Positions 9,230-21,014 of a stretch of DNA of 64,000 nucleotides are shown in pieces. The stretch is from Saccopteryx bilineata (taxonomy: Eukaryota > Chordata > Mammalia > Chiroptera > Emballonuridae), in contig NC_089496.1 in the NCBI RefSeq assembly GCF_036850765.1, forward strand, positions 102,882,267 through 102,946,266, given 5' to 3'. The notes under the pieces are model-generated. The model had not been told where the DNA came from and did not search any database. It saw only the letters and a list, made by a program, of their open reading frames with translations. The stretch's first letter is position 1; every line of letters starts with the position of its first letter. The position numbers and the translations under genes were made by a program.

Positions 9230-11460
9230 TAACATCTCTCAAAGAAGCAGGATCTGGCCTCAGTGTGCCTCATACCTCTCATTAAGTGGCCCCAGGCCCA
9301 GAACTAGCGGCAGGCAGCCTTGGCCTTGCCTGGGCACCTCCAAGCCCAGCACAAGTAGCAGCCATCTGCAGACCACTTTGCAGCCGGTGCCAGGTGGCTC
9401 CAGACAGAACACAGGTGGCGGCTGACCTTGGCTTACACCTCCTGGGAGGCCCCAGAGCCAGTGTGCTCAGTAGACAGCTTCAGACTGCATCAAAGCATCA
9501 CTACCAACCATCTCCACAAGCGACACACTCAAGGGTGGACTCAGCAGGCACCAGTGCCCCACTGAAGTAAGTCCTGCTCTGTGGGTGGGCCCCTGCACGG
9601 TGGAGGGTCGGAGGCTGGTGATCATAACCAGTCCTTGCAGCCTGTGGGGGGCGGAGTGGTAAATCCCTCTCACTGATATGCTAACAGCAATCGAGGCTCA
9701 ACTACCACAGGATTGTGTATACAGCTACACGGGGTGAGGGGGTGCACCTGGAGTGCCCAGCTCAGGTGAATGGGGAGGCTGTGCCACCGGACCCTCCCTA
9801 CAGGATACTCTACCAAGCCTGGGAGGTACAGCAGCTCTACCTAATCCATAGAAACAAACACAGAGAGGCAGACAAAATGAGACAAAGAAACCTATCCTAA
9901 ATGAAAGAACAGGACAAAACTTCAGATAAAGAACTAAACAAAACGGAGACAAGCAATCAACTAGATGCAGAGTTTATAAGGATGCTCAATGAACTTAGTG
10001 AGAACCTCAACACTATGAAAAGTACCAGCCAGAAATGAAAAATACACTAACTGAAATGAGAAAAATAAGTTACAGGGAATCAACAGTAAAGTAGATGACA
10101 CCGAGAATCAAATCAGCAATTTGGAATATAAGGAAGCAAAAAACACCCAATCAGAATAGCAAAAAGAAAAAGAATGCAAAAACAAAGAAACAAAAAATGA
10201 AGACAGTGTAAGGGGCCTCTGAAACAACTTCAAATATATCACTGAAAACTTATTTGAAAAAATAATAACAGAAAACTTTCCTAATTTGGTGAAGGAAATG
10301 GACATACAATCCAGGAAGTGCAGAAAGTCCCAAACAAGATAAATCCAAACAGGCCCACACCGAGATGGGTAATAATTAAAACGTCAAAGGTTTAAAGACA
10401 AAGACAGACTCATAAAAGCAGTAAGGGAAAAGCAGTTAGTCACTTACCTACAAGGGAGCTCCCATAAGACTGTCAGCTGATTTTTCAACAGAAACTTTGC
10501 AGGTCAGAAGGCAGTAGTAGCAAGATATATTCAAAGTGGTGAAAAGCAAGGACCTACAACCAAGATTACTCTATCCAGTGAAGCTATCATTTAGAATCGA
10601 AGGACAGATTAAGAGCTTCCCAGACAAAAACTAAAGGAGTTCATCACCATCAAGCACGTATTATTATAGGAAATGTTAAAGGGCCTTCTTTAGGAAGAAG
10701 AAGGAAAAAAAAAGATAAGAAAATATAAACAATAAATTGGCAATAAATACATATCTATCACCAATTGAATCTGAAAAACAAAATAAGGAACAAACGGAAC
10801 AGAAACAGACTCAGAGATACAGAGAACATCTTGATGCTTGCCAGATGGGAAGGAGTTTGGGGGAAAGGTGGAAAGGGTGAAAGGATTAGGAAGTACAAGT
10901 TGGTTGTTACAGAACAGTCACCAGCATGAATGTAAGGCACAGCATAGGGAATATACTCAGTAATATAACCTAATAACTATGTATGGTGTCAGATGGGTGT
11001 GAGATTTATCGGGATGATCACTTAGGAAATTATGTAATGTCTAATCCAGGGGTCCCCAAACTATGGCCTGCGGGCCGCATGCGGCCCCCTGAGGCCATTA
11101 ATCTGGCCCCCGCCACACTTCCGGAAGGGGCACCTCTTTCATTGGTGGTCAGTGAGAGGAGCATAGTTCCCATTGAAATACTGGTCAGTTTGTTGATTTA
11201 AATTTACTTGTTCTTTATTTTAAATATTGTATTTGTTCCCGTTTTGTTTTTTTACTTTAAAATAAGATATATGCAGTGTGCATAGGGATTTGTTCACAGT
11301 TTTTTTTATAATCTGGCCCTCCAACGGTCTGAGAGACAGTGAACTGGCCCCCTGTGTAAAAAGTTTGGGGACCCCTGGTCTAATCCCTGGGGTGTACTCC
11401 TGAAACAAATATAATAAGGTATGTCAATTGTAATTAAAAATAAAAACGATTTAAAAATAA
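9230..11460 (+). mobile_element. Near-full-length HAL1 (half-LINE1) retroelement, decayed
   Basis: HAL1 elements carry an L1-like 5' region, an ORF1-type RNA-binding protein and a 3' UTR, but no reverse transcriptase. The 5' part lies at about 9230-9880. ORF1 relics follow: 'gaaagaacaggacaaaac' near 9901, and the nucleic-acid-binding part near 10440-10700, where translated text still reads like ADFS-ETLQ...YP-KLSF. The L1-type 3' UTR ends in 'gtactcctgaaacaaatata' and an A-rich tail near 11440-11460. Many stops and frameshifts mean no protein is possible. A younger hAT element interrupts the 3' UTR at 11047. The 5' border is approximate. Confidence 0.75.
11047..11377. mobile_element. hAT MITE, 331 bp, with 8-bp TSD
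   Basis: The terminal inverted repeats are CAGGGGTCCCCAAACT at the left end and the complementary AGTTTGGGGACCCCTG at the right end. The 8-bp target duplication GTCTAATC occurs at 11039-11046 and 11378-11385, identical on both sides, which is diagnostic of hAT insertion. No transposase is encoded. It sits inside the HAL1 3' UTR, so it is younger than that element. Confidence 0.92.
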
Positions 11461-12476
11461 AAAAGGCACTTTTCCACATTCTCTGGCACTGCCTCACTGC
11501 CTGTGGTTTGGAGAAAGGGGGTAGGTAGGTTGTGACTTAAGAGTCTGGTGTATTCGGCCTCAGTTCGCAAGACACTCTCAATGAGCCCCCCCCACGAATT
11601 CTGGGGCAGTCTCAATCATGCAGGCCCAGGGAGTATGGGCAGTCCCCATCTGGGTGGGGCCCCTTTGGCAGCTGACACCCCAACACACGTAGGATGGGTG
11701 GGAAGTGTTCTTTCCTGGGCTCCACTTCATACCCTGGAGCGCCATGGCATGACTATGTCCTTCTTCCTCAGCCTGAATTAGTCACCTCTTGGCTTCCAAA
11801 ACAGCAAATTTGCCTAATGGGCTCTCTCTCTCTCTCTCTGTTTTTAGGCCTTCCACCTGCAGACCTTCATTGCTTCCCTCTCTCCACTCCCTGCCTTTGA
11901 ACTCATCCTCTCTGGTGGATATTAACACCATTCCCAGAACTCCAAACGGAACTACTTCTGCAGCACCTCTAACCGACATGTCCAAGACTGAGCTCTAATC
12001 TGGTCCCTGGGTCTTCTTGCTCCTCCGCCTCCTGGGAGCAGAGCCCCAGCCGTCCAGTTGCTCACGCCAGACACCTGGGAGGCTGCCTTGCCTGGGCTTT
12101 CTTCTCTCTCCTGCTCTGACTTGAGAGGCACGTGCGTGGCTTTTAAGAAATCCACCGTCTTAAAAAAAAAAGAGAGAGAGAACCCCCCCAGTCTCCAGTG
12201 TGCCTCCCAGAGTTTCTGATTTCTCAGGTCTCAGTGGGGGCTGGCAAGTATATATTTTAGAAACTCCCAGGCAACTCGGGTTGCTCATTCATTCATTTAT
12301 TCATCCACAAGCCATTGTTCAATGAGCACCTTGTGCCAGGCTCTAGAAATATAGCCCTTAAGGAGGGCACTGGTGATGTACAAGCACAGAGTTGATGCTC
12401 ATGCATGTTTGCTGGGCAAAGGTGCATCCAGTAGGGCAGAGGTACACCTTCTCCCCCTGACAGAGGACCATTAAGA
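11461..12476. other. Intergenic with an L2-like LINE fragment
   Basis: About 11870-12110 contains 'gacatgtccaagactgagct' in a context typical of the LINE L2 ORF2 3' part (+ orientation), heavily diverged. A (TC)n run precedes it at 11820-11840. Around 12285-12420 there is ancient repeat text with the common 'cattcatttattcatcc...gtgccaggc' pattern; family not assigned. No gene seen. Confidence 0.45.
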
Positions 12477-12778
12477 CAGCTGGATGACAGAGGAGCCAGG
12501 CTGAGGGGGCTGTCCCCCTATCCACAGCAGCTGGGTGACAGAGGAGCCAGGCTGAGGGGCTGTCCCCCTATCCACAGCAGCTGGATGACAGAGGAGCCAG
12601 GCTGAGGGGGCTGTCCCCCTATCCACAGCAGCTGGATGACAGAGGAGCCAGGCTGAGGGGGCTGTCCCCCTATCCACAGCAGCTGGATGACAGAGGAGCC
12701 AGGCTTAGGGGGCTGTTCCCGTATCCACAGCAGCTGGATGACAGAGGAGCCAGGCTTAGGGGGCTGTTCCCCTATCCA
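12477..12778. repeat. Six-copy 51-bp minisatellite (VNTR)
   Basis: Units start at 12477, 12528, 12578, 12629, 12680 and 12731. Five spacings are 51 bp except one of 50 (loss of one G in a G-run). Units begin CAGCTGGATGACAGAGGAGC and end in CTATCCACAG. The last two units share a 'ggctta' variant not present in the first four, so the array grew by local duplication. There are no spacers, so it is not CRISPR-like. The frame through it gives repetitive peptides with no known homology. Confidence 0.95.
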
Positions 12779-13679
12779 GCTCCCTGGAAGCCAGGCACGT
12801 GCCATGGATGGCGGTGGACTGTCCAGGGTCGGAAGTCCTGGGCAGCTCGGCTGTTGCCATGGTGACGATGTGCATCTGTTTATCAGAGAACTTTGAAGTC
12901 GACTCTGATGCAGGACAACAAAGGGCGCTTCCACCTCTGATGCAAATCATGGTTCCTTTCATCCTCCTCAGCCCTTTACTTCTCTGCTTTTGTTCTTGCT
13001 ATTAGATCAGAAAATAAGACCCTTTCAAATGCAATAAATCCAAAACATAGGCAGTTAAGCGGCTTCTCTGAGGTTCAAGCCCCCCTTTAGTCTCTTCAAA
13101 AAGCAACGGCATGTATAGAAAAAGAGATGACCGTGCCAAGGTGGTCAGCTTCGCCTGGAGGCCACTATCCGCCAGTCCCAGTGGTGGGCAAAAGTAGGTT
13201 TTTAGTTGTGAGTACACCAGAGTGAATAAAGCTATTGTAGTAATTGTGACCTGCCTGTGTTTTCCGAACACTGTACAACTGTAAACCTCCTTTGTCCATC
13301 CTTGCATTTACTGAAGACCTACTATGTGCCAGGATGCAGGGGATTCAGAGTGGTGCCAGATGGACCAGGTCTCCGGTCTCTCAGAGCTGACGATCAGGAC
13401 TACCGCTCCATGCCTCGGTTTCCTCAATGTACAACAATGAGGCTGAAGTAGCCCAGGGTTTTCCACGTGGTGCTGCTTTCTGAAGCCCAGGCATGGTTCC
13501 GGTCACTTAGCAAAGGTTCCGGTCACTTCCCCATTTTGGCCTGAGTAGATTTGCTTTGCCCTGTTTTATACCATCTGCTTTCCTATAATTTTGTTTGAAG
13601 AAAGAAATCTATAACTTAAATTTTAAAAAAAGAAAAAATAAGAGGGTGGGTTGGGAATGAAGACCACTGGCCATGGATT
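12779..13679. other. Intergenic, no gene
   Basis: Contains an ancient repeat-like stretch near 13300-13400 ('gacctactatgtgccagg') and a short direct duplication of GGTTCCGGTCACTT at about 13496-13528. The A-rich text near 13600-13645 is not assigned. Confidence 0.4.
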
Positions 13680-13687
13680 CCCTACGG

Positions 13688-14034
13688 CAGTGGTCCCCAA
13701 CCCCCGGGCCGCGGACTGGTACCGGTCCGTGGGCCATGTGGTACCGGTCCGCAGAGAAAGAATAACTTACATTATTTCTGTTTTATTTATCTTTAAGTCT
13801 GAACGATGTTTTATTTTTAAAAAATGACCAGATTCCCTCTGTTACATCCATCTAAGACCCACTCTTGATGCTTGTCTCGTAAGTTCAACAATTATATTTA
13901 AAAATACCACAGTTTTTACGCCGGTCGCATAACTTTATTTTGTGCATTTATCTGTCCCACCCTAAAGGCCAGTCCGTGAAAATATTTTCTGACGTTAGAA
14001 CGATCCATGGCCCAAAAAAGGTTGGGGACCACTG
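13688..14034. mobile_element. hAT MITE, 347 bp, with 8-bp TSD
   Basis: Starts CAGTGGTCCCCAACC and ends with the complementary GGTTGGGGACCACTG. The 8-bp duplication CCCTACGG flanks it at 13680-13687 and 14035-14042. The interior is a palindromic GC-rich head followed by an AT-rich body. It is the same family as the copy at 20064-20361. Non-coding. Confidence 0.92.
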
Positions 14035-14042
14035 CCCTACGG

Positions 14043-15743
14043 CTCTTCCAGACGGACTGTTCGGGATGCTGAGACCACGGACTCCCTGGGCAGTTCGGCT
14101 GCACAGAGACCGACTCGCAGAAGAAGGCAAGTTGCATCAGGATGTGCACCTGCCTGGGTGGCGGACATCCTGCCTGCATTTTAAGTCAAGTCAGCAACTG
14201 TGCTCCGCTGGTGTCGCAAAGAGAGAATTCTGTACGTTTCTCACCAGGGCATCCTGGCGAAGACTTCTGCGCTTCCCAGACTCTGGGGCTGCGGCCTCAC
14301 AGCCCTCCATTGCCCCTCCTCGTGGAGCTCTGTCTGGGCCAGCAGCCTGCAGGGCCTGTGTCGTCCTGAGTTCCCCGCCAGCTCTGGCTACTCACAGCCT
14401 CCCTGCGGTGACTGGGGCTCTGTCCTCTCTGCCCAGCTAGACTACGTGGCCTCAGAGTGAGAGGTTTGTTGAAGAAATGTTATTAAACAAGGGCCCGAGG
14501 GCCCTGCTGAGAATATTGCGTTCAGGGCCCTGCCCCTTACTCTGGGCCTTTCCGGGGTTTTCTCCTGAAATCCGTAGGTCTGGTGCCCAGTGCCTCTGCC
14601 ACTTTTCTTACCTCCCTGGGGAGCACCCTCCCCTCTGCCTTCTCAACAGGTGACAGAGCAACATCAGGCTGGATTACAAAGGCCACCGGAATCTCTCCCC
14701 AAAGCCATTTACCCCGTCTGGGCAGCGAGTGGGAAGTGGGTCTGGGACAGGGCCCTTTAGTGGCCGTTCCTGGTCTCGAGGAGCCGCAGGAAGGCTTTAT
14801 ACACACGGCAGCACTGGACAGCCTCGTTGAGTGGCATCGCGCTGCCCAGGGTGGCGGGAGATTCCAGTCCCTACCTTCCTCCCCCCAGGCTGAGTCTTCA
14901 TGTGTGTACTCCTCTAGAAAGCATGTCACCTTCTCCCTGAGGGCCACACTGAGGCCAAGAGCAAGATTCTGGACGGCAGGACAGCTTCTATCAAAACAAC
15001 TCAAACTTGGCAACTCACCCAGCCAGGGGGACCGATGGGATTTGCTCTCCTGTCTCGTCATCATGGGGTCCTTCCAGCGATCAGAGGCTCCTGGGCCGCT
15101 GAGGCTGCATGTCCTGCTTTGCTGTGCACACAGTGGGTCTGCAGCAGAGGCTGGAGGAGGGACCGTCTGCTGCTGGCTGTGTAGGGTCAGCGGCCTCTTC
15201 GGCAGCTTGGGGGGACCCCTTCCTTCGGGTGATGTGGAGTTGAGTGTCCCCAGCATTCCAGGGCTATCCCCAGCCCCTCCCTCACCCTCTGGGGAGAGGG
15301 GAGCGGTGGGGGGCAGAGGGGAAGGGCTGTCCAGGTCTGAAGCTATGGGGCTGGTTGGTGGTCACACATTTTGTACTCACTTCATCTTCTCATCCAGCTG
15401 CCGCAGTCCAAGGGGAGGCCCGAGGCCGGAATAGCTCCCAGGCAGGGAGCTCTGGTCCCTCGGTATTTCACTTGTGAAGGTGACTGTCACTTACTCTGGG
15501 GGGGGCCCTAATGTGCAGGGGAGGTTTCCAGATTTTTGCCTATTGCAATTCTGAAGTCGCACAAGTGACTTGACAGACCTACGTCTTAATGACTTTTTAA
15601 ATGATTCCTCATCCGTATTTTCTCTCTTGTGGGGGGTTTGGTGAATGCCTGGGGCTGTAGATGACATTCAGTGGCTCCCCGGCCACCTGTGCAGAAAGGG
15701 TGAGCCAGAATATTCCTGAAAGGCACGTAGGAAAGGGCGCTCT
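14043..15743. other. Intergenic, GC-rich, no supported gene
   Basis: Long overlapping open frames exist on both strands (about 14537-15434), as expected in GC-rich DNA. Their translations are low-complexity in places, resemble nothing known, and have no paired splice signals I could support. Confidence 0.4.
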
Positions 15744-15806
15744 TGTGTGTGTGTGTGTGCGCGTGTGTGTGTGTGTTCGCGCACGTACGTGCGTGCGTGC
15801 GTGCGT
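15744..15806. repeat. Alternating purine-pyrimidine tract (GT/GC), Z-DNA-prone
   Basis: Strict purine-pyrimidine alternation runs over 15744-15776 (GT with a GCGC patch) and again over 15778-15806 (CGCGCACGTACG then GTGC repeats), with a single break between them. Confidence 0.9.
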
Positions 15807-18129
15807 CCCTGACACACCCAAATGCTGGCTCTGCAGGGAGATAACATCTTCTACAAGACAACAGTCAATATAAATCCAATTGGAACATAATGACTGGATT
15901 TCTCTCCCCCACTCGGAGATGGTGACAGTGATTTCTCAGATGCCTTTTAGTTACAGACAAGTTTCCGAAGAAAATAATTAGGTTTGGGCCTTTGCAGCCT
16001 GCCCTATTGGACTATTGATTGTCCACTAAAATCCCCTTCCCTGCGGGTGTCTGGGAGTGTGGTCGGCATAGCAAGTGGGCGGGAACAGCTCTGAGCGGGA
16101 GGTGCAGGAGCGTCCACGGAGCTGTGTCCCCAGTCCGTGGTCCCTGCCAAGCTCTCCACTGCTGACGACCACCTGCGGGCACCCACCTGCCAGCACCCCA
16201 GTGTCAAACACCAGCTGTCCCCGAGCCATGGAAGTCCAGAAAGCAGAGTTCCAGCCCTCCGTGCCCTGACCTCACCCCTGTGTGACCTCAGGCAGGGACC
16301 TGTCCCTCTCTGGGTCTTCTTCCCCCTGTGGCAAAGGCAGCCATTGGACTCAGTAACCTCCTGGGCCCCTTCCAGCACCGATGTTCTGTCTCTGCTGTCC
16401 AACAGGAATATCGCGCGAGTCACAAATGTGAGCCATACAGGAAAATGTAAACTTCTAGAAGCCAATGTAAGAAAAAAAAAGTAACTGGCAAACTTAGTTT
16501 TATTAATAATATATTTTATTTAACCCGATGTATGTAAAATATTATTGTTTCAGTGTGTAAAGAATATAAAAATTGTTAAGGAAATGTTTTGCCCTTTTCA
16601 CACTAAGCCTTTGAACACTGGTATGTGTTTCCTCCTTAAAGTACATTTCAGTTCAGCCTAGTCTCATTTTAAACACCCATGGCCACATGTGGCAAGTGGC
16701 TCCTGGATTGGACAGTGCAGTCTACCTGGCCCACCCACTGTCTGTACAGATGGGGATACTGAGGCCAGGCTGGCTGGGGCAGAATCGGCTCTGGCCCTGG
16801 GACCCTCACTGGGCATCTGATGCTAGTCCTGAGGACCTGCTCTGTGAGGAGCACTGTGCAAGCCTCCCTCAGGGAGACAGGGGAGGAAGAAATGCTTCCT
16901 TTGCCATTAAGGAGTTGACAGTCCAGTTGCGGGGGGGGGGGGGGGGGCGGAGAGAAAGAATAAGCCAGATGAGCCTACTATGGAGTCATGCAAGCTGGCA
17001 AAGGCTTTTGTGGGGAACAGGCTCTCAGGGCTTTATACACTCTTGAAGGTAGAAACCCAGGAGGGTTGCGACGTCATCCCAGGCCCTGGGGTGAGGAGCA
17101 GAGCGTGTACAGTTAGATGGGAGACTCAGAATGGGAATAAGATAATCAGACAATGAGCAGGAGGAAGTGCGTCCTGGCAGAAGGAACAGAAGGTGCAAAG
17201 GACCTGAGTCACAGAACCCATACTGAATGGAGCCCAGTGTGGCTGGAGGAGGAGGCAGGTGGCTGAATGGTGTCAGGGGTATGGAAACCGGGTGGTCCGG
17301 GCTGGGGAGGACTCTCGGGATACCCAGATACACCATTTGAAGCCAAGCAAGAGCCCAGATAATTATAAGGGAATCCAGTTTCAGAGCAGGGGCCGGGGCG
17401 ATGTGGTAAATGAAGAAGCAGTGGTTGAGGCTGGACTAGGCACATCCCATTGGGCCACTTTGAAGACATTTGATGTTACCCTAAGTGCAAGGCCACTGAA
17501 GAGTTTAGACGAGGGCGTGGCAATAGCACCCTGGTGGCTTTGGCTCTACCCAGCTGGTGAGGAAGGTGAACTGTGGGAGTTCTGGGGGCCGTTGGGGTGG
17601 CCATTGGGAGGTGACTGCACTGGTCCAGGTGAGAGTGGAGAATCGGGGCATAAAACCGATGAAACGTGCCCTTCACAGCTGGCTGGCTCCTCTGCAGCCT
17701 TCAATTAGAGCAAATGTCCTCAGACAGGTTAGTGATTCTATTACAGTGGCCAAACCTGGAGACCTGCATTTTACAGATAATGTTGCATAAAGCCAGCTAA
17801 TGCCGTGATTGAATTATTAAGTTAGAGCATCCATGACTTGATCTCACTGGCAGCCGGCAAGGCATCCTTCAAGTAAATTGACATTTGCTTTCCCAGTCCC
17901 TCTTAAAACCAGTGCAGGTTACAGTCTGTACGGAATATGTTCCTTTACAGTGCGCAGGATTCAGGAAAGCAAGAAAATGAAATGCATTTTTCCCCTAATT
18001 GTAGCTTATTTTTTATATGTGTTAAACAACTGATAAGCAGGCTTCAAGGGGAAATGCAAAAACAAACCCCCCTCTAACTGACTGAGACAGATCCAGGCTG
18101 AGACCTTTCATGAGGACTGGAAAAGAAGG
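15807..18129. other. Intergenic with old repeat relics
   Basis: A MIR-like fragment lies at about 16270-16375 ('ctgtgtgacctcaggcaggg'). A homopolymer run of 17 G occurs at 16931-16947. About 17100-17640 reads like a common ancient mammalian interspersed repeat ('cagaaggtgcaaaggacctg' onward) whose family I cannot name. No gene seen. Confidence 0.4.
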
Positions 18130-19080
18130 TGAAGTCTGCTCATTTTGATGGTAAATAAATATCAGTTAGGTCAAGTGGTTGATGGTATTTTGATCTTCTA
18201 CATCTGCGTGTTTGTCTAAGTGTTCTATCTATTGTTGAGAAAGAGGGGTTCAATTCCTCAATTTGGACGGTGAAATTGTCTTTTTCTCCCTTTTTAAAAT
18301 ATGTATTTTCAAACTCTATTATTGGGTGCAGGTACATTAGAATTATTATGTCTTCCTACTGAATTAATCACTTTTATCATTATGAAAACTTTTTACTATC
18401 TTTAAATTTTGTTTTTATTTGTAAAAAAAATAAAGTTTGTTCTTAAATCTATTCTGTTATTCATATAGTCACATCAGCCTTCTAATGTTTCCAGTGTGCA
18501 TGGTATATTTTCCATCCATTTACTTTCAGCTTACCTCTGTCCTTAGATTTACAGTGTCTCTTGTAGACAGGACAGAGTTGGGACTATTTTTTAGAAAGTC
18601 CATCCTGACAATTTCTTTTAACTGTAGTATCCACTAATGCTTACTGCATCTCGTCTGCCATTTTAGTTTTTGTTTTCTACTTGACTCCTCATCTGTTCCT
18701 TCTTTTCTGCACTTTGAAATGATTTGAATACTTTATATATAGATTACTTTATAAAGTTATTTGAATACTTTATAGCATTAATAATTGTACTTTTCCTGTT
18801 AGCTATTTACCCATGCTTCCTTATATTATTTTTATAGTGATTGCCTGAGAGATGACACTCTACGACATTAACATTTATACTCCAATTTATAGTTAAATAA
18901 TAGACTACTTTGTACAGAATAGAAATCTGGCCCCATAACCACCTTTTCCCTTTAAGATAGGGTTGTGATATATACACAGATCATAAACCACACAAGACAG
19001 TGTTGTAACTTTAAATAGTGAAAACTTTACAAATAAAATAAAGGGGAAAAGGGAAATAACAAAACAAGACCAAAAAACCC
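18130..19080 (-). mobile_element. LINE-1 fragment, antisense
   Basis: Text near 18520-18620 ('tttactttcagcttacctct', 'cttgtagacaggacagagtt') matches the reverse complement of L1 ORF2/3' sequence. The surroundings are AT-rich and consistent with L1. Frames are full of stops. Borders are approximate. Confidence 0.5.
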
Positions 19081-19129
19081 ACAACAAACCTCAAGTCTCT
19101 GGCATTGAGCCAGACATTTACCTTTTCTG

Positions 19130-19367
19130 ATGCTCGCCTGCTGAGCCAGTAACCCCTTGCTCAAGCCAGTGACCTTGGGCTTCAGCCAGTGGCCTTTGGG
19201 CTCAAGCCGGTGACCTTGGGATCATGTGGATGACACTATGCTCAAGCTGGTAAGCTTGCGCTCAACCCGGAAGAGCCCACACTCAAGCTGGCGACATCAG
19301 GGTTTCGAACCTGGATCCTTAGCCTCCCAGGTTGATGTTCTATTCATTGTGTCACCACCAGTCAGGC
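19130..19367 (-). mobile_element. Bat tRNA-derived SINE, antisense
   Basis: Read on the - strand it starts GCCTGACTGGTGGTGACACA, has a B-box-like GGTTCGAAACC, and then repeats of 'caaggtcactggcttgagc' type, the body typical of rhinolophoid bat SINEs. The tail is diverged. Confidence 0.75.
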
Positions 19368-19482
19368 AGGTTGTATGAGTTCTGCATATTTTTTGGATAT
19401 TAACCCTTACTTGGAGCTGGTGTTTGCAAATACCTTCTCCCAGTTAGTTGGTTTGAGGCATACATATTTTAATAAAATTCTT

Positions 19483-19680
19483 GCCCTGGCTGGATAGCTC
19501 AGTTGGTTAGAGCATTATCTTGATTCACCAAGGCTGTGGGTTTAACCCCTGGTCAGGGCACACACAAGAATCAACCAATGAATGCATGAATAAGTGGAAC
19601 CACAAATCGATGTTTCTCTCTTTCTCAATGTCTCTCTCTTCTCTCTCTTCCTTCCTCCCTAAAATTAAAAGTATTATTAT
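19483..19680 (+). mobile_element. Ves-type bat SINE
   Basis: The tRNA-like head GCCCTGGCTGGATAGCTCAG is followed by 'ctggtcagggcacacac', 'cgatgtttctctctttctca' and a (TCTC)n/A-rich tail. This is the standard Ves SINE order. The head's A and B boxes are degraded, so it is not a tRNA gene. Confidence 0.85.
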
Positions 19681-20010
19681 AAATTAAATTATTTACTTAA
19701 TTATTATTTCAATTATTTAATAAATTTAAAGAAATTTCAGAGAGGTGTCAACAAACTCTCTGAAACCCTGTGATAAACTGCGGTGCTTGTGGGGTGGTGG
19801 CAGAGGCAGGAAGAGGGAGCACAGGGATGGGCATTTTCCCCGGGCCAGCACCCTCGAGCTGGCAGGGCTTCTGTTCACCATCACGGTGTTGCTACCGGAA
19901 TGGGTAAGCACCCTGAAGACAGGGATGTTTGTCAGTTTGGGCCATTACTATAGTATTTCCCCAGAATCAGCAGTGTCTGGTTCTTAGTAAGCCCTCAACA
20001 AGTATTTGTT

Positions 20011-20036
20011 GAATGAATGAATGAATGAATGAATGA
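20011..20036. repeat. (GAAT)n microsatellite
   Basis: About six GAAT units at the end of MIR-like text ('gccctcaacaagtatttgtt'). Confidence 0.9.
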
Positions 20037-20063
20037 CACTCACTGAACTCTCACTCTCTAAGG

Positions 20064-20361
20064 CAGTGGTCCCCAACCCCCCGGCTGTGGACCGGTACCG
20101 GGCCGTGGGCCATTTGGTACCGGTCCGCAGAGAAAGAATAAATAACTCACATTATTTCCGTTTTATTTATATTTAAGTCTGAATGATGTTTTGTTTTAAA
20201 ATAATGACCAGGTTCCCTCTGTTACATCCGTCTAAGACTCACTCTTGACGCTTGTCTCATTCACGTGATACATTTATCCGTCCCACCCTAAAGGCCTGTC
20301 CGTGAAAATATTTTCTGACATTAAATCGGTCTGTGGCCCAAAAAAGGTTGGGGACCACTGC
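20064..20361. mobile_element. hAT MITE, 298 bp, with 8-bp TSD
   Basis: Same family as 13688-14034: CAGTGGTCCCCAACC at the left end and GGTTGGGGACCACTG at the right end. The target duplication CTCTAAGG occurs at 20056-20063 and 20362-20369. It is shorter than its sister by an internal deletion. Non-coding. Confidence 0.92.
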
Positions 20362-20369
20362 TCTAAGGG

Positions 20370-20675
20370 ATGCCTATGCATTCCCATTTAATCCTAAATA
20401 CGACACTGCAACAGGTCCAATTAGTAGCCCCATTACAGAGATGGGGAAACTAAGGCATGGAGAGGATATATAACCTACCCAAGGTCACTGCTCAAGGAAG
20501 TAGCAGGTTGGTACCCAGGCATTCTGACCAGAGCCCTTAACCATGATGCCTCTGTGCCCCAGGGACATGGGGACAGGGCCTATGTCTCTGGGTTCTGAAA
20601 CTCGAGGCACTTTGGGGCACTCCATGAATGCCATACTTTTCACAGCAATCTTAACTCCTGCCATCTGCTCTCTCC
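20370..20675. other. Ancient SINE-like text between two hAT elements
   Basis: About 20400-20540 carries 'cattacagagatggggaaac' and 'cccaaggtcactgctcaagg', a pattern of old MIR-class elements. No gene. Confidence 0.45.
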
Positions 20676-20683
20676 TCCTAAGT

Positions 20684-21006
20684 CAGAGGTCGGGAACCTT
20701 TTTGGCTGAGAGAGCCATGAACGCCACATATTTTAAAATGTAATTCCGTGAGAGCCATACAATGACCCATGTACGTTAGGCACTATCCAATAAAAATTTG
20801 GCGTTGTCCCGGAGGATAGCTGTGATTGGCTCCAGCCACCCGCAACCATGAACATGAGCGGTAGGAAATGAATGGATTGTAATACATGAGAATGTTTTAT
20901 ATTTTTAACGTTATTAATTTTTTTTTATTAAAGGTCTGTCTGCGAGTCAGATGCAGCCATCAAAAGAGCCACATCTGGCTTGCGAGCCATAGGTTCCCGA
21001 CCCTTG
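20684..21006. mobile_element. hAT MITE of a second family, 323 bp, with 8-bp TSD
   Basis: Starts CAGAGGTCGGGAACC and ends GGTTCCCGACCCTTG. The duplication TCCTAAGT flanks it at 20676-20683 and 21007-21014. The interior ('gagagccatgaacgccacat') differs from the other hAT elements here. Non-coding. Confidence 0.92.
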
Positions 21007-21014
21007 TCCTAAGT

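Noticed and set aside
9715..9900. Small open frame of 61 codons as a gene
   Set aside because: It lies within the HAL1 element and is a relic of its 5' region and ORF1 start.
12477..12778. CRISPR-like array
   Set aside because: The 51-bp units are directly contiguous with no spacers, and this is a vertebrate genome.
14537..15434. Overlapping open frames of 239 (-) and 283 (+) codons
   Set aside because: They are mirror open frames in GC-rich DNA with no recognisable domain and no supporting splice or promoter signals.
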